This document shows, piece by piece, positions 18,894 to 29,395 of a stretch of DNA of 64,000 nucleotides (position 1 is the first letter of the stretch; the number at the start of each line of letters is the position of its first letter). The notes below the pieces were generated by a model. That model was not told the DNA's origin, did not search any database, and was given only the letters and a program-made list of their open reading frames with translations. The position numbers were made by a program, and so were the translations under genes. Origin of the DNA: Pseudoduganella dura (GTDB taxonomy: Bacteria > Pseudomonadota > Gammaproteobacteria > Burkholderiales > Burkholderiaceae_D); NCBI RefSeq assembly GCF_009727155.1, contig NZ_WNWM01000002.1, forward strand, positions 1,240,001 through 1,304,000, written 5' to 3'.

Positions 18894-19301
18894 ATGATCG
18901 ACCATATTGGAATCATCGTCACCGATTTTTCAACCAGCCGCGCGTTCTACGAGAAGGCGCTGGCACCGATCGGTTATGGCAGGCTGATGGAACTGGGCCC
19001 GGAGATCACGGGCACCGTCCGGGTGGCCGGCTTCGGCGAGAACGGCAAGCCCGATTTGTGGATTTCCGAAGCCGCGCCAGGCAAACTTGCCGGCAATACG
19101 GTGCACGCCGCGGTACACGTTGCACTGCGCGTGACCAGCCGTGCGCTGGTGGAAGCGTTTTACGCGGCGGCACTGGCGGCTGGCGGGCGCGACAACGGCC
19201 CGCCCGGCATCCGCGCCCACTATCACCCTAATTACTTTGGCGCCTTCGTGCTGGACCCTGACGGGCACAACATCGAAGCGGTATGCCACGACCCTGTTTG
19301 A
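18894..19301 (+). CDS. VOC family protein (glyoxalase/bleomycin-resistance fold)
   Basis: A 135-residue protein with one vicinal-oxygen-chelate unit. It opens MIDHIGIIVTDFSTSRAFYEKALAPIGY with the first metal-ligand histidine position, has AAVHVALRV mid-chain and closes with FGAFVLDPDGHNIEAVCHD, typical of the fold. These proteins dimerise to bind a metal; the substrate is unknown. The ATG lies 20 bases after argF and the gene ends 18 bases before argG, so it is inside the arginine operon. Confidence 0.88.
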   Translation: MIDHIGIIVTDFSTSRAFYEKALAPIGYGRLMELGPEITGTVRVAGFGENGKPDLWISEAAPGKLAGNTVHAAVHVALRVTSRALVEAFYAAALAAGGRDNGPPGIRAHYHPNYFGAFVLDPDGHNIEAVCHDPV

Positions 19302-19319
19302 ACGTAGATTGGAACTGCA

Positions 19320-20552
<1,233 letters not shown>

Positions 20553-20582
20553 TTGCCGGCGATCTAGTTTCGCTTGAACACC

Positions 20583-20609
20583 AAGGGCTGCCCCACGGCA
20601 GCCCTTTTT
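20583..20609 (+). terminator. Rho-independent terminator after argG
   Basis: AAGGGCTGCC (20583-20592) and GGCAGCCCTT (20597-20606) form a perfect 10-bp stem around a CCAC loop, running into five T. It separates the arginine operon from the wsp operon. Confidence 0.95.
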
Positions 20610-20697
20610 ACATCCATTCACTCCCGCACGTGCACGCCGCGCGCGCGGAAAGTGATACATTGCCCACGACACGAACTCTTCGCATGCGACAGACACG

Positions 20698-22512
20698 ATG
20701 ATCCAGAACATGAGCATCAAGAACAAGCTGTACGCCGGCTTCGGCGCCATCCTTGCCATCATCCTGGTCCTGCTGGTCCTGGCATACAACAACTTCGCCC
20801 GGCTGTCCGAAGCGAACGGGTGGGACCGGCATACGATGCAGGTGATCCACGCGGTCGACGGCATCAGTATCGCCGTAATGGAAGTCCAGGCCGAGACCCG
20901 CGGCTATTACCTCACCGGCTCCGAGGTGCGCATGACCAAGGCGCGCGCGGAGCTCGCCAGGGTGCCCGCCACGATCGAGGCGCTGCGCAAGCTGGTGGTC
21001 GACAATCCGGCGCAGATGGCCCGCCTGCGCCAGCTCGAATCGCTGATCAACGCCTGGGTGCGCGACGTGGTCGATCCGGCCACCGCACGCCGGCGGCAAC
21101 TGGCCGACACGCCCGGTGCCGCCGACGTGATCGGCCGCATGCCGCAATTCCAGCAGGGCAGCCCCGCGATCAGCGCCGTGCACGCGCTGCTCGACGAGAT
21201 GCGCGCCGATGAAAACCGCCTGCTGGCATCGCGTTCGAAAGTCGCCGCCGACCTGCGCGCCGACATGAACACGGTGCTGCTGGCCGGCGGCGCCACCTGC
21301 GTGCTGCTGGGCATGGCGATCGTGTACCTGCTCACGCGCGCCATCATGGGGCCGCTGAACAACCTGACGAACGTGGTGGCGCGCGTCGCGGCCGGCGACC
21401 AGGGCGCCCGCGTGGAAGTCGTCACGCGCGACGAACTGGGCCAGGTAGGCACGGAATTCAACCGCATGGCGCAGGCGATCCAGGACAACCAGCAGCGCGA
21501 ACGCGCCACCACGGACGAGCTGCGTTCGAAGGTCGATTCGCTGCTGGCGGTGGTTTCCAGGGCCGCTTCCGGCGACCTGACCGGCAAGGTGGAGATCGGC
21601 GGCAACGACGCCATCGGCCAGCTCGGCCATGGCCTGGCGCGCATGTTCGACAACCTGCGCCTGCTGCTCAACAACATCCAGAAGGCCGGCATCCAGGTCA
21701 CCACCTCGGCCACCGAGATCGCAGCCTCCGCCAAGGAGCAGGAAGCCACCGGCGTCGAGCAGGCACAGACCAGCGTCGAGGTGCTGTCGACCACCAAGGA
21801 AATCTCGTCGAACACGTCGCAGCTGCTCAAGACGATGGAAGACGCCACCGCCGTGGCCGACTACACCACGACCGCCACCGCCGAGGCGCAGGAAAACCTG
21901 CGTCGCATGGATGCGACGATGCAGAACATGGTCTCGGCCACCGATTCGATCAACGCCAAGCTGGCTGCGCTGTCCGAGAAGGCATCGAACATCAACAGCG
22001 TGCTGACGACGATCACCAAGGTGGCCGACCAGACCAACATCCTGTCGCTGAACGCCGCGATCGAGGCCGAAAAGGCCGGCGAAGCCGGCCGCGGCTTCGC
22101 GGTGGTCGCCACCGAGATCCGCCGCCTGGCCGACCAGACCTCGGTATCGACGTGGGACATCGAACAGATGCTCAAGGAGATGCAGTCCGCCGTGTCCGCC
22201 AGCGTAATGGGCATGGACAAGTTCTCCGAGGAGATCCGCCGCAACGTGGGCGAGGTGCGCGCGGTCACCGACCACCTGTCCGGCATGATGGAAGAGGTGC
22301 GCAAACTGGCGCCGCAGTTCGACGCCGTGCTGCAGGGCATGCAGTCGCAGGCCGTGGGCGCACAGCAGATCACCGAAACGATGATGCAGCTGAACGACGC
22401 CACGCAGCAGACGGTGGAATCGCTGAAGGCTACCAGCGAAGCCGTGCACCAGCTGCAGTATGCGGCCACCGACCTGCAGACGTCCGTCGCCACGTTCGCG
22501 GTCAACGTCTGA
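20698..22512 (+). CDS. wspA: WspA-like methyl-accepting chemotaxis receptor
   Basis: Membrane receptor that starts the Wsp surface-sensing pathway. In 604 residues: helix 1 (~12-30), a periplasmic helical domain (~31-190, CHASE3/4HB-like, with VEVQAETRGYYLTGSE at its start as MEVQAETRGYYLTG), helix 2 (~192-212), HAMP, and a long signalling domain whose tip includes NILSLNAAIEAEKAGEAGRG near 445-464. The segment STWDIEQMLKEMQ after the tip is characteristic of WspA receptors. It heads the seven-gene wsp operon; wspB starts 10 bases after its stop. Confidence 0.92.
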   Translation: MIQNMSIKNKLYAGFGAILAIILVLLVLAYNNFARLSEANGWDRHTMQVIHAVDGISIAVMEVQAETRGYYLTGSEVRMTKARAELARVPATIEALRKLVVDNPAQMARLRQLESLINAWVRDVVDPATARRRQLADTPGAADVIGRMPQFQQGSPAISAVHALLDEMRADENRLLASRSKVAADLRADMNTVLLAGGATCVLLGMAIVYLLTRAIMGPLNNLTNVVARVAAGDQGARVEVVTRDELGQVGTEFNRMAQAIQDNQQRERATTDELRSKVDSLLAVVSRAASGDLTGKVEIGGNDAIGQLGHGLARMFDNLRLLLNNIQKAGIQVTTSATEIAASAKEQEATGVEQAQTSVEVLSTTKEISSNTSQLLKTMEDATAVADYTTTATAEAQENLRRMDATMQNMVSATDSINAKLAALSEKASNINSVLTTITKVADQTNILSLNAAIEAEKAGEAGRGFAVVATEIRRLADQTSVSTWDIEQMLKEMQSAVSASVMGMDKFSEEIRRNVGEVRAVTDHLSGMMEEVRKLAPQFDAVLQGMQSQAVGAQQITETMMQLNDATQQTVESLKATSEAVHQLQYAATDLQTSVATFAVNV

Positions 22513-22522
22513 GCCGGCTGCC

Positions 22523-22975
22523 ATGAAGGTGCTGGTCTTCCATATCGGGCCTGACCGCTACGGCTTGCCGCTGGCGGCGATCCGCAGCGTGATGCCGCTG
22601 ATGGCGCTGAAGGCCCTGCCGGGCGCGCCCGAGGCGGTGGCCGGCCTGATGAACCTGCACGGTACCGGCATTCCCGTGATCGACGTGGCGCTGATCGGCG
22701 GCGGCGCGGCGGCGGCGCGCCGGGCCGACACGCGCATCGTGCTGGTCGATTACACGGGTCCGGACGGGGCCGTGCATCCGCTCGGCCTGGTGACGGAACG
22801 CGTGCTCGGCGTGCGCGATGTCGACGATGCCGCGCTGGCGTCGGCCGGCGTGCTGGCCGCGCCCTTCCTCGACCGCGTGGCCGGCGACGCGCAAGGCATC
22901 GTGCAGCTGGTGGCACCCGACCGCATGCTGCCGGATGCGCTGCGCGCGCTGCTGTTCCAGGACGGACCGCGATGA
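22523..22975 (+). CDS. wspB: WspB-like CheW coupling protein
   Basis: A 150-residue CheW-domain protein that links the receptor to the WspE kinase. The start MKVLVFHIGPDRYGLPLAAI and the core ALPGAPEAVAGLMNLHGTGIPVID follow the CheW pattern. Wsp systems carry two CheW proteins, WspB and WspD; position right after wspA identifies this as WspB. It overlaps wspC by four bases (ATGA). Confidence 0.88.
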   Translation: MKVLVFHIGPDRYGLPLAAIRSVMPLMALKALPGAPEAVAGLMNLHGTGIPVIDVALIGGGAAAARRADTRIVLVDYTGPDGAVHPLGLVTERVLGVRDVDDAALASAGVLAAPFLDRVAGDAQGIVQLVAPDRMLPDALRALLFQDGPR

Positions 22976-24330
22976 ACACGCTGCAGCGGCTGAGCGCGGC
23001 GACAGGCCTGAACCTGACGCGCGACACGGTCGAACGCGCCGTGCGCAGCCGGATGGCCGCCATCGGCATCGCCGACCGCAAGGCGTATGGGCAGCGCCTG
23101 GACGATGCCGAACTGGCCGCGCTGATCGAACTGGTGGTGGTGCCGGAATCGTGGCTGTTCCGCGATCCGCAGGCATTTGCGGTGGCGGCCGCCTACACGA
23201 AACGGCGGCTGGCGGCGGGCGAGCGGCAACTGCTGCGCATGCTGTCGATCCCCTGCGCCGGCGGCGAGGAACCCTATACGCTGGCGATGGCGCTGGTCGA
23301 TGCCGGCGTGCCGCCCACCGCCTTCGCGATCGACGCGGTCGACCTGTCCACCGCGTGCATCGCCCGCGCGCAGGAAGGGCTGTACGGCCGCAACGCGTTC
23401 CGCGGCAAGGACCTGGGCTTTCGCGAACGCCATTTCACGCAGGAGGGGGAGGACCGGTACCGCATCGATGCGGGCCTGCGGCGGCGCGTGCGCTTTCGCC
23501 AGGGCAACCTGCTGACGAGCGAGCTGGCGCCGCCTGGCACGTACGACGTGATCTTCTGCCGCAACCTGCTGATCTATTTCGATACGCCGACCACCGCCGC
23601 CGCGATCGCGCGGCTGGCCGCGCTGCTGGCCGGCGACGGCGTGCTGCTGGCCGGCTACGCCGAAGTACCGTCGTTCATGCAGAACGGCTTCACGACGCTG
23701 CCCTACCGCCAGGCTTTCGCGTTGTGCAAGGAGAGCGCGCCGGAGAACGGGCCCTTCGCGGGATTGCCGCTGCCGGTCAACGACACGCCGGAGCGGCGCC
23801 GCAAGGTGCAGGACGACGTTGCGGCGTCCGACCGCCGCAAGTTGCCGGACGACCCGGCGCTGCGCGAGCGCCGCGCCGCGCTGCGGGGCGCTGTGCCGGC
23901 GGCCGTGCCGGGTATCCCCGTCCGCCCCGCTCCACGCCCTGCTCCACGCCCCGCGCTGCAGCCCGCCGCGGCTCCCCCGCCTGCCGCCGCCCCTGCCGCA
24001 CCGGCGTCCGGCACGCTGGAATCAGCGCAGCGCCTGGCCGACCAGGGCAAACCGGGCGCCGCGGAAGCCATCTGCCGGACGCTGACCACCCGCGAGCCGG
24101 ACAACGCTGGTGCCTGGTTCCTGCTGGGATTGCTTACCGAAGAGACGGCACCGGACGAGGCCCAGGGCCACCTGCGGCGCTGCATCTACCTGGAGCCCGA
24201 CCATTACGATGCGCTGTGCCACCTGGCGCTGCTGGCGGGGCGCCGCGGCGACGCGGCGGCGCAGGACACCCTGCGCGAACGCGCTGCCCGCGTGTGGCGC
24301 CGGCGCCAGGCCGACCGGGCCGAATCATGA
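22972..24330 (+). CDS. wspC: WspC-like CheR methyltransferase with C-terminal TPRs
   Basis: SAM-dependent methyltransferase that modifies receptor glutamates to tune WspA. Of 452 residues, ~1-260 form the CheR domain with SIPCAGGEEPYTLAMAL (SAM motif) and DVIFCRNLLIYFD. An Ala/Pro-rich linker (~310-345) leads to TPR units at ~345-440 (RLADQGKPGAAEAICRTL, AGAWFLLGLLTEETAPDEAQ). This CheR-TPR arrangement is the one found in WspC. It overlaps wspB by ATGA. Confidence 0.92.
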   Translation: MNTLQRLSAATGLNLTRDTVERAVRSRMAAIGIADRKAYGQRLDDAELAALIELVVVPESWLFRDPQAFAVAAAYTKRRLAAGERQLLRMLSIPCAGGEEPYTLAMALVDAGVPPTAFAIDAVDLSTACIARAQEGLYGRNAFRGKDLGFRERHFTQEGEDRYRIDAGLRRRVRFRQGNLLTSELAPPGTYDVIFCRNLLIYFDTPTTAAAIARLAALLAGDGVLLAGYAEVPSFMQNGFTTLPYRQAFALCKESAPENGPFAGLPLPVNDTPERRRKVQDDVAASDRRKLPDDPALRERRAALRGAVPAAVPGIPVRPAPRPAPRPALQPAAAPPPAAAPAAPASGTLESAQRLADQGKPGAAEAICRTLTTREPDNAGAWFLLGLLTEETAPDEAQGHLRRCIYLEPDHYDALCHLALLAGRRGDAAAQDTLRERAARVWRRRQADRAES

Positions 24331-24341
24331 GTACCTGAACG

Positions 24342-24926
24342 ATGAGACCAACCAGACCCTCCGATGTACCGGAAGACCGCCCGCGCAGCGAAGGCCGCGC
24401 GATCGACGACGCCTACCTGGACGAATGGGCCGAACACTTCCGCGCGCCGCTCGTCGAGACCGAACTGGCCGATGCTTCCGCCGTGGCATTCCGCGTGGGC
24501 GCCGAATGGCTGGCGCTGCCCACGCCGATGCTGCTGCGGGTCGCCCCCCATGTGGTGCCGCACCGGGTGCCGCACCGCACCGCGCGCGCGTTGCGCGGCA
24601 TCGTCAACGTGGGCGGGCAGCTGTACCCGTGCGTGGCCCTGGCCGACCTGCTCGACATCGACGCCGATGGTGGCAGCGCCCGCACCGGCCGCCATACGTT
24701 CGCACGGCTGCTGCTGGTGCAGTGGGAGGGCCGCGTCTACGCGCTGCCGGTGGCGGACCTGCACGGCATCGTGCGCTATGCCGGCGCGCGCGTGCAACCG
24801 CCGGCGGCCACCATCAACAAGGGCACGCAGCGCTACCTGGCCGGCGTGGTGGCGGAGGGCGACCTGCGCATCGGCCTGCTGGATGCCGCACTGCTGGGCC
24901 CGCAACTGGCGAGGACGCTGCGATGA
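24342..24926 (+). CDS. wspD: WspD-like CheW coupling protein
   Basis: A 194-residue second CheW protein with an N-terminal extension of about 45 residues before the CheW fold (VAFRVGAEWLALPTPML, TARALRGIVNVGGQLYPCVALADLL). The extension and position between wspC and wspE match WspD, which helps couple WspE to receptor clusters. It begins 11 bases after wspC and ends 10 bases before wspE. Confidence 0.88.
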   Translation: MRPTRPSDVPEDRPRSEGRAIDDAYLDEWAEHFRAPLVETELADASAVAFRVGAEWLALPTPMLLRVAPHVVPHRVPHRTARALRGIVNVGGQLYPCVALADLLDIDADGGSARTGRHTFARLLLVQWEGRVYALPVADLHGIVRYAGARVQPPAATINKGTQRYLAGVVAEGDLRIGLLDAALLGPQLARTLR

Positions 24927-24936
24927 GGATGCTGCA

Positions 24937-27291
24937 ATGAGCGACGACCTGTCCGGATTCTCGATGCTGGAACTGTTCCGCATGGAGGCGGAGAGCCAGA
25001 CCCAGGCGCTGACCGACGGCCTGCTCTCCGTCGAACACCATGCCGATCCGGCGGACCTGGAGGCGATGATGCGTGCCGCCCATTCGATCAAGGGCGCCGC
25101 CGCGATCGTCGGGCTCGATGTGATCGTGCAACTGTCGCACGGCATGGAAGATGCGTTCATCGCCGCCCAGCACGGGCTGCTGAAACTGACGCCGAACCGT
25201 GTCGACGTGCTGCTGGCCGGCGTGGACCTGATCGTGCAGTGCTCGCACCTGCAGGAAAGCGGCCTGCAGGGCTGGCTGGGCGCGCACGGCGACACACTGC
25301 GCAGCACGATGGATGCGATCCGGAACATTGCGTTCCTGCCCGAACCGGTGGCCTTTGCGCCGGCGCCATCATCCACCCCCGTGCCGGTACCAGCTCCGGC
25401 ACCGGCACCGTTCCTTGACGGGCCGGCACCAGCGCACCCGACGCCGCCCCGGCCGGCGGCATCGGACCCGGTGCAGGAGCCGGCGGAGCCGGGTATGGAA
25501 TCGAATACGGAATCGAATACGGCACCGCGGCCGGCAGCGCAGCCCGAAGCACCGGCGCAGCGCGGCGGCAAGCCGGGCATGCAGTCCGACCGCCTGCTGT
25601 CGCTGGCCGGCGAGGCGCGCATCGCCGCGCACCGCATGCAGCCGCTGATCCAGGCGATGCAGCGCCACAAGCGCCACCAGGCGGCGCTGTTCACCGCGCT
25701 GGACGACTTGCAGGAAGCGATCGGCCGCAGCGGCGACCCGGTGCTGCGCGAAAAGGCCGCCCAGGTGCTGCAGCGCGGCCAGCCGCTGAAGCAGTTCGTG
25801 CTGGCGCACGTGGCGGACATGGAACAGTACGAGCGCCGCCTGCTGAACGTGGCCCAGGGCATGGTCGACGAAGTGCTGGCGCTGCGCATGCGGCCGTTCC
25901 GCGATGGCGTGCACCACTTTCCGCGCATGGTACGCGACCTGGCCCGCAGCCTGGGCAAGGATGTGCGGCTCGAGATCCGCGGCGAGGAAACCCTGGTCGA
26001 CCGCGACATCCTGGCGCGCATCGAAAGCCCGCTGAACCACATGCTGCGCAACGCCGTGGACCACGGCATCGAATCGCCCGAGGCGCGGGTACGCGCCGGC
26101 AAGCCGCAGCACGGCACCATCGTCCTGGAAGCGCGCCACCGGGCGGGCATGCTGAACATCGAGATCCACGACGACGGCGGCGGCGTCGACCCCGAACGCA
26201 TTCGCACCGCCGTGGTGGCGCGCCGCATGGCCGCCCAGGCGATGGCGGACACGATGTCGCACGCGGAGCTGATGCAGTTCCTGTTCCTGCCCGCGTTCAG
26301 CCTGAAGGCGGAGGTGACCGAGATTTCCGGCCGCGGCGTGGGCCTGGACATCGTGCACGACACGATCCGCGAGCAGAACGGCACGGTGCGGCTGGAATCG
26401 CAGCCGGGGCATGGCTTCCGGACCCACATCACGCTGCCGCTGACACAGTCGATCGTGCGTTCGCTGGTCGTGGACGTGGGCGGCGAAGCCTATGCGCTGC
26501 CGATCGTGAAGGTGGAGCGCGTGCTGCAGGTGCCGCGCAGCGCCATCCATACGCTCGAGAGCAAGCAGTTCTTCGAGTTCGATGGCGCGAACGTGGGGCT
26601 GGTCTCGGCCGCGCAGGTGCTGGAACTGGGCGAGATGACGCACCAGGAACTGCTGCCGGTGATCGTGGTCGGCACCGGCAGTCACCGCTACGGTCTGGTG
26701 GTCGATGCGATCCGCGGGGAACACAGCCTGGCCGTTCACAGTATCGACGCGATCTTCGGCAAGCTGCGCAACATCGCCGCCGCGGCCCTGCTGAACGACG
26801 GCGAACCGGTGCTGATCCTGGATGTATCCGATCTGCTGATGTCGATCGACAAATTGCTGGCCGAAGGCGGCCTACACCAATTGGCGCGCGCGGGCAACGC
26901 GGCAAGGCGTAAAATGAAACGCATCCTCGTGGTCGACGATTCACTGACGGTGCGCGAGATGGAGCGCAAGCTGTTGACGGGCCGCGGCTTCGAAGTCGAT
27001 ATAGCGGTCGATGGCATGGACGGCTGGAATGCCGCGCGCTCCGGCGATTACGACCTGGTCATCACCGATGTCGACATGCCGCGCATGGATGGTATCGAAC
27101 TCGTGAACCTGATCAAGAAGGACCTGCACTTGCATACATTGCCCGTGATGATCGTGTCGTACAAGGACCGGCCGGAAGACCGCGCGCGCGGCCTGGCCGC
27201 CGGCGCCGACTACTACCTTACGAAAGGCAGTTTCCATGACGAGACGCTGCTCGATGCGGTGGCCGACCTGATCGGAGATGCGTTCCGATGA
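24937..27291 (+). CDS. wspE: WspE-like hybrid CheA kinase-response regulator
   Basis: Histidine kinase of the Wsp pathway, 784 residues. Domains: HPt with phosphoacceptor His49 in AAHSIKGAAA; a Pro/Ala-rich linker (~130-215) in place of CheY-binding P2; dimer and ATPase domains with NHMLRNAVDHGIES and ISGRGVGLDIV; CheW-like regulatory domain (~510-640); and a C-terminal receiver with Asp711 in ITDVDMPRMDG. It phosphorylates WspR and WspF. The open frame reaches back to 24364, but the ATG at 24937 begins the HPt domain just after wspD. It overlaps wspF by ATGA. Confidence 0.94.
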   Translation: MSDDLSGFSMLELFRMEAESQTQALTDGLLSVEHHADPADLEAMMRAAHSIKGAAAIVGLDVIVQLSHGMEDAFIAAQHGLLKLTPNRVDVLLAGVDLIVQCSHLQESGLQGWLGAHGDTLRSTMDAIRNIAFLPEPVAFAPAPSSTPVPVPAPAPAPFLDGPAPAHPTPPRPAASDPVQEPAEPGMESNTESNTAPRPAAQPEAPAQRGGKPGMQSDRLLSLAGEARIAAHRMQPLIQAMQRHKRHQAALFTALDDLQEAIGRSGDPVLREKAAQVLQRGQPLKQFVLAHVADMEQYERRLLNVAQGMVDEVLALRMRPFRDGVHHFPRMVRDLARSLGKDVRLEIRGEETLVDRDILARIESPLNHMLRNAVDHGIESPEARVRAGKPQHGTIVLEARHRAGMLNIEIHDDGGGVDPERIRTAVVARRMAAQAMADTMSHAELMQFLFLPAFSLKAEVTEISGRGVGLDIVHDTIREQNGTVRLESQPGHGFRTHITLPLTQSIVRSLVVDVGGEAYALPIVKVERVLQVPRSAIHTLESKQFFEFDGANVGLVSAAQVLELGEMTHQELLPVIVVGTGSHRYGLVVDAIRGEHSLAVHSIDAIFGKLRNIAAAALLNDGEPVLILDVSDLLMSIDKLLAEGGLHQLARAGNAARRKMKRILVVDDSLTVREMERKLLTGRGFEVDIAVDGMDGWNAARSGDYDLVITDVDMPRMDGIELVNLIKKDLHLHTLPVMIVSYKDRPEDRARGLAAGADYYLTKGSFHDETLLDAVADLIGDAFR

Positions 27292-28316
27292 AAATCGGCA
27301 TCGCGAATGACATGCCGATGGCCGCGGAGGCGCTGCGCCGCGTGATCGCCTCCACCAAGCTGCACCAGGTGCTGTGGATTGCCCGCACCGGGCTGGAAGC
27401 GGTGCGCATGTGCGCCGATTACCGCCCCGACCTGGTGCTGATGGACCTGAACATGCCCGAACTCGATGGCGTGGAGGCCACGCGCCGCATCATGGCCGAG
27501 TCGCCGTGCGCGATCCTGATCGTTACCGGGCGGCCGCAGGACAGCGTCAACAAGGTATTCCGCGCCCTGGGTGCCGGCGCGCTGGACGTGACCGCCACGC
27601 CGATGCTGCTGCCCGGCCACGACCAGGGCGGTGCCCAGTTGCTGGCCAAGCTGCGCACGATGGAAAAGCTGATCCGGCACAGCGGCGGCACGCAAGGCCT
27701 GCAACTGCGCCCTTCCCCGCCGCTCGCCGAACGCGCGGCACCGGCAAAGCGCACGCTGGTGGCGATAGGCGCGTCGACCGGCGGGCCGGTGGCGGTGGCG
27801 CGCATGCTGGCCGGCTGGCAGGCGCCGCCTGATTGCGTGATCGTGGTGGTGCAGCACATCGACGAGAACTTTGCCGACCACTTTGCCAGGTGGCTGGGCG
27901 ACCAGCTGACGATGCCGGTGCGCCCGATCGAGCATCGCGATTCGTTGATGGGCGGCACCGTGATGATTGCAAAGAGCAATGACCATCTGGTACTGGATGA
28001 AAATCACCAACTGGGTTACGATGCGGTGCCGAGGGATTATGCTTACCGGCCTTCGGTCGACGTGTTCTTCCGCTGCGTGGCGCAGCACTGGCGCGAGGAT
28101 GCCATCGGCATCCTGCTCACCGGCATGGGCCGCGACGGCGGCGAAGGCCTGCTGGCCATGCGCCGCGCAGGCAAGACCACGGTGGCGCAGGACCAGGCCA
28201 CCAGCGCTGTGTACGGCATGCCGCGGGCGGCTGCCGAACTCGATGCCGCGCAACTGATCCTGCCGCTGGAAAAAATCGGCCCCTTCTTGCGCACCACTAC
28301 TGGAGGCAAATCCTGA
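27288..28316 (+). CDS. wspF: WspF-like CheB methylesterase
   Basis: Receiver-controlled receptor methylesterase that opposes WspC. In 342 residues the receiver has Asp53 in VLMDLNMPELDG; the catalytic domain shows Ser163 (GASTGGP), His190 (VVVQHID) and Asp283 (GMGRDGGEG), a complete triad. In Pseudomonas, loss of WspF leaves the pathway constitutively on and gives wrinkly colonies; the triad here is intact. wspR starts 37 bases downstream. Confidence 0.94.
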   Translation: MKIGIANDMPMAAEALRRVIASTKLHQVLWIARTGLEAVRMCADYRPDLVLMDLNMPELDGVEATRRIMAESPCAILIVTGRPQDSVNKVFRALGAGALDVTATPMLLPGHDQGGAQLLAKLRTMEKLIRHSGGTQGLQLRPSPPLAERAAPAKRTLVAIGASTGGPVAVARMLAGWQAPPDCVIVVVQHIDENFADHFARWLGDQLTMPVRPIEHRDSLMGGTVMIAKSNDHLVLDENHQLGYDAVPRDYAYRPSVDVFFRCVAQHWREDAIGILLTGMGRDGGEGLLAMRRAGKTTVAQDQATSAVYGMPRAAAELDAAQLILPLEKIGPFLRTTTGGKS

Positions 28317-28353
28317 GGGCCGCCAGCGCTTAACCCTGATTTAGGAATGCCCG

Positions 28354-29376
28354 ATGTCGCAGGCCTTCTCCGCTGGTGCGGAACCGGAATTTGCCCTCAC
28401 GAACTTCAAGGTGCGCGTACTGCTCATCGACGACCAGTTGCTGGTGGTCGAAGCCGTGCGCCGCATGCTGGCCGACCAGCCCGACATCGAATTCCATTTC
28501 GTGACCGATCCGGCCAAGGCGGCCGATTGCGCCGAGCGGCTGCAGCCAACCGTGATCCTGCAGGACCTGGTGATGCCGGGCTGGGACGGTTTCGACCTGA
28601 TTCGCCGCTACCGCGCCACGCCCCAGCTGCAGCATGTGCCCGTGATCGTGCTGTCGGCCCGGGATGAGGCCGCATCGAAGGCGCATGGCTTCGCGGTGGG
28701 CGCCAACGATTACCTGGTCAAGCTGCCGGACCGGCTGGAACTGCTGGCGCGCGTGCGTTACCACTCCGGCGCCTACATCAGCCGGCTGCAGCGCGACGAA
28801 GCGTTCCGTTTCCTGCGCGAGAGCCAGAACCACCTGGCCGAAGCGAATATCGAACTGCAGAAGCTGGCCGCGCTGGACAGCCTGACCGGCATTGCCAACC
28901 GCCGCCGCTTCGACAGCACGCTGCACAACGAATGGCAGCGCGGCCAGCGCGAGCGCCGCCCGCTATCGCTGCTGCTGTGCGATATCGACTGCTTCAAGCT
29001 GTACAACGACACGTTCGGCCACATGGCCGGCGACCTGTGCCTGAAAAAGGCGGCGGCCGTGATGACGGCCTGCCTGAAGCGCCCGGCCGACCTGGCGGCA
29101 CGCTACGGCGGCGAGGAATTCGCGCTGGTGCTGCCCGATACGGATGAAGCCGGTGCACAGGCCGTGGCAGACGATTGCCTGCGCGCGCTGGCCGAACTGC
29201 AAATCGACAACCCGCAGTCGCCGCACACCATCGTCACGATGTCGATCGGGATCGCCACGCTGATCCCCGTCACCGGCAGCTCGCCGGCCGAGCTGGTGAA
29301 CGATGCCGACCGCGCCCTGTATGCGGCCAAGGATGCCGGGCGCAACCGGGCCGTCAGCGCCTGGCCGTCGATCTAA
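28354..29376 (+). CDS. wspR: WspR-like diguanylate cyclase response regulator
   Basis: Output of the Wsp pathway: makes c-di-GMP from two GTP when phosphorylated. The 340-residue protein has a receiver domain with Asp71 in LQDLVMPGWDG, a linker helix, and a GGDEF domain with active-site GGEEF at 252-256. The inhibitory I-site RPAD (243-246) sits five residues before it, as in Pseudomonas WspR, so product feedback is expected. Last gene of wspABCDEFR. No phosphodiesterase lies beside it. Confidence 0.95.
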   Translation: MSQAFSAGAEPEFALTNFKVRVLLIDDQLLVVEAVRRMLADQPDIEFHFVTDPAKAADCAERLQPTVILQDLVMPGWDGFDLIRRYRATPQLQHVPVIVLSARDEAASKAHGFAVGANDYLVKLPDRLELLARVRYHSGAYISRLQRDEAFRFLRESQNHLAEANIELQKLAALDSLTGIANRRRFDSTLHNEWQRGQRERRPLSLLLCDIDCFKLYNDTFGHMAGDLCLKKAAAVMTACLKRPADLAARYGGEEFALVLPDTDEAGAQAVADDCLRALAELQIDNPQSPHTIVTMSIGIATLIPVTGSSPAELVNDADRALYAAKDAGRNRAVSAWPSI

Positions 29377-29395
29377 GACGATCGATCAACCGCGT

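Noticed and set aside
24364..24936. Extended start for wspE
   Set aside because: The stretch overlaps wspD in another frame and reads as Arg/Trp-rich nonsense; the HPt domain begins at 24937.
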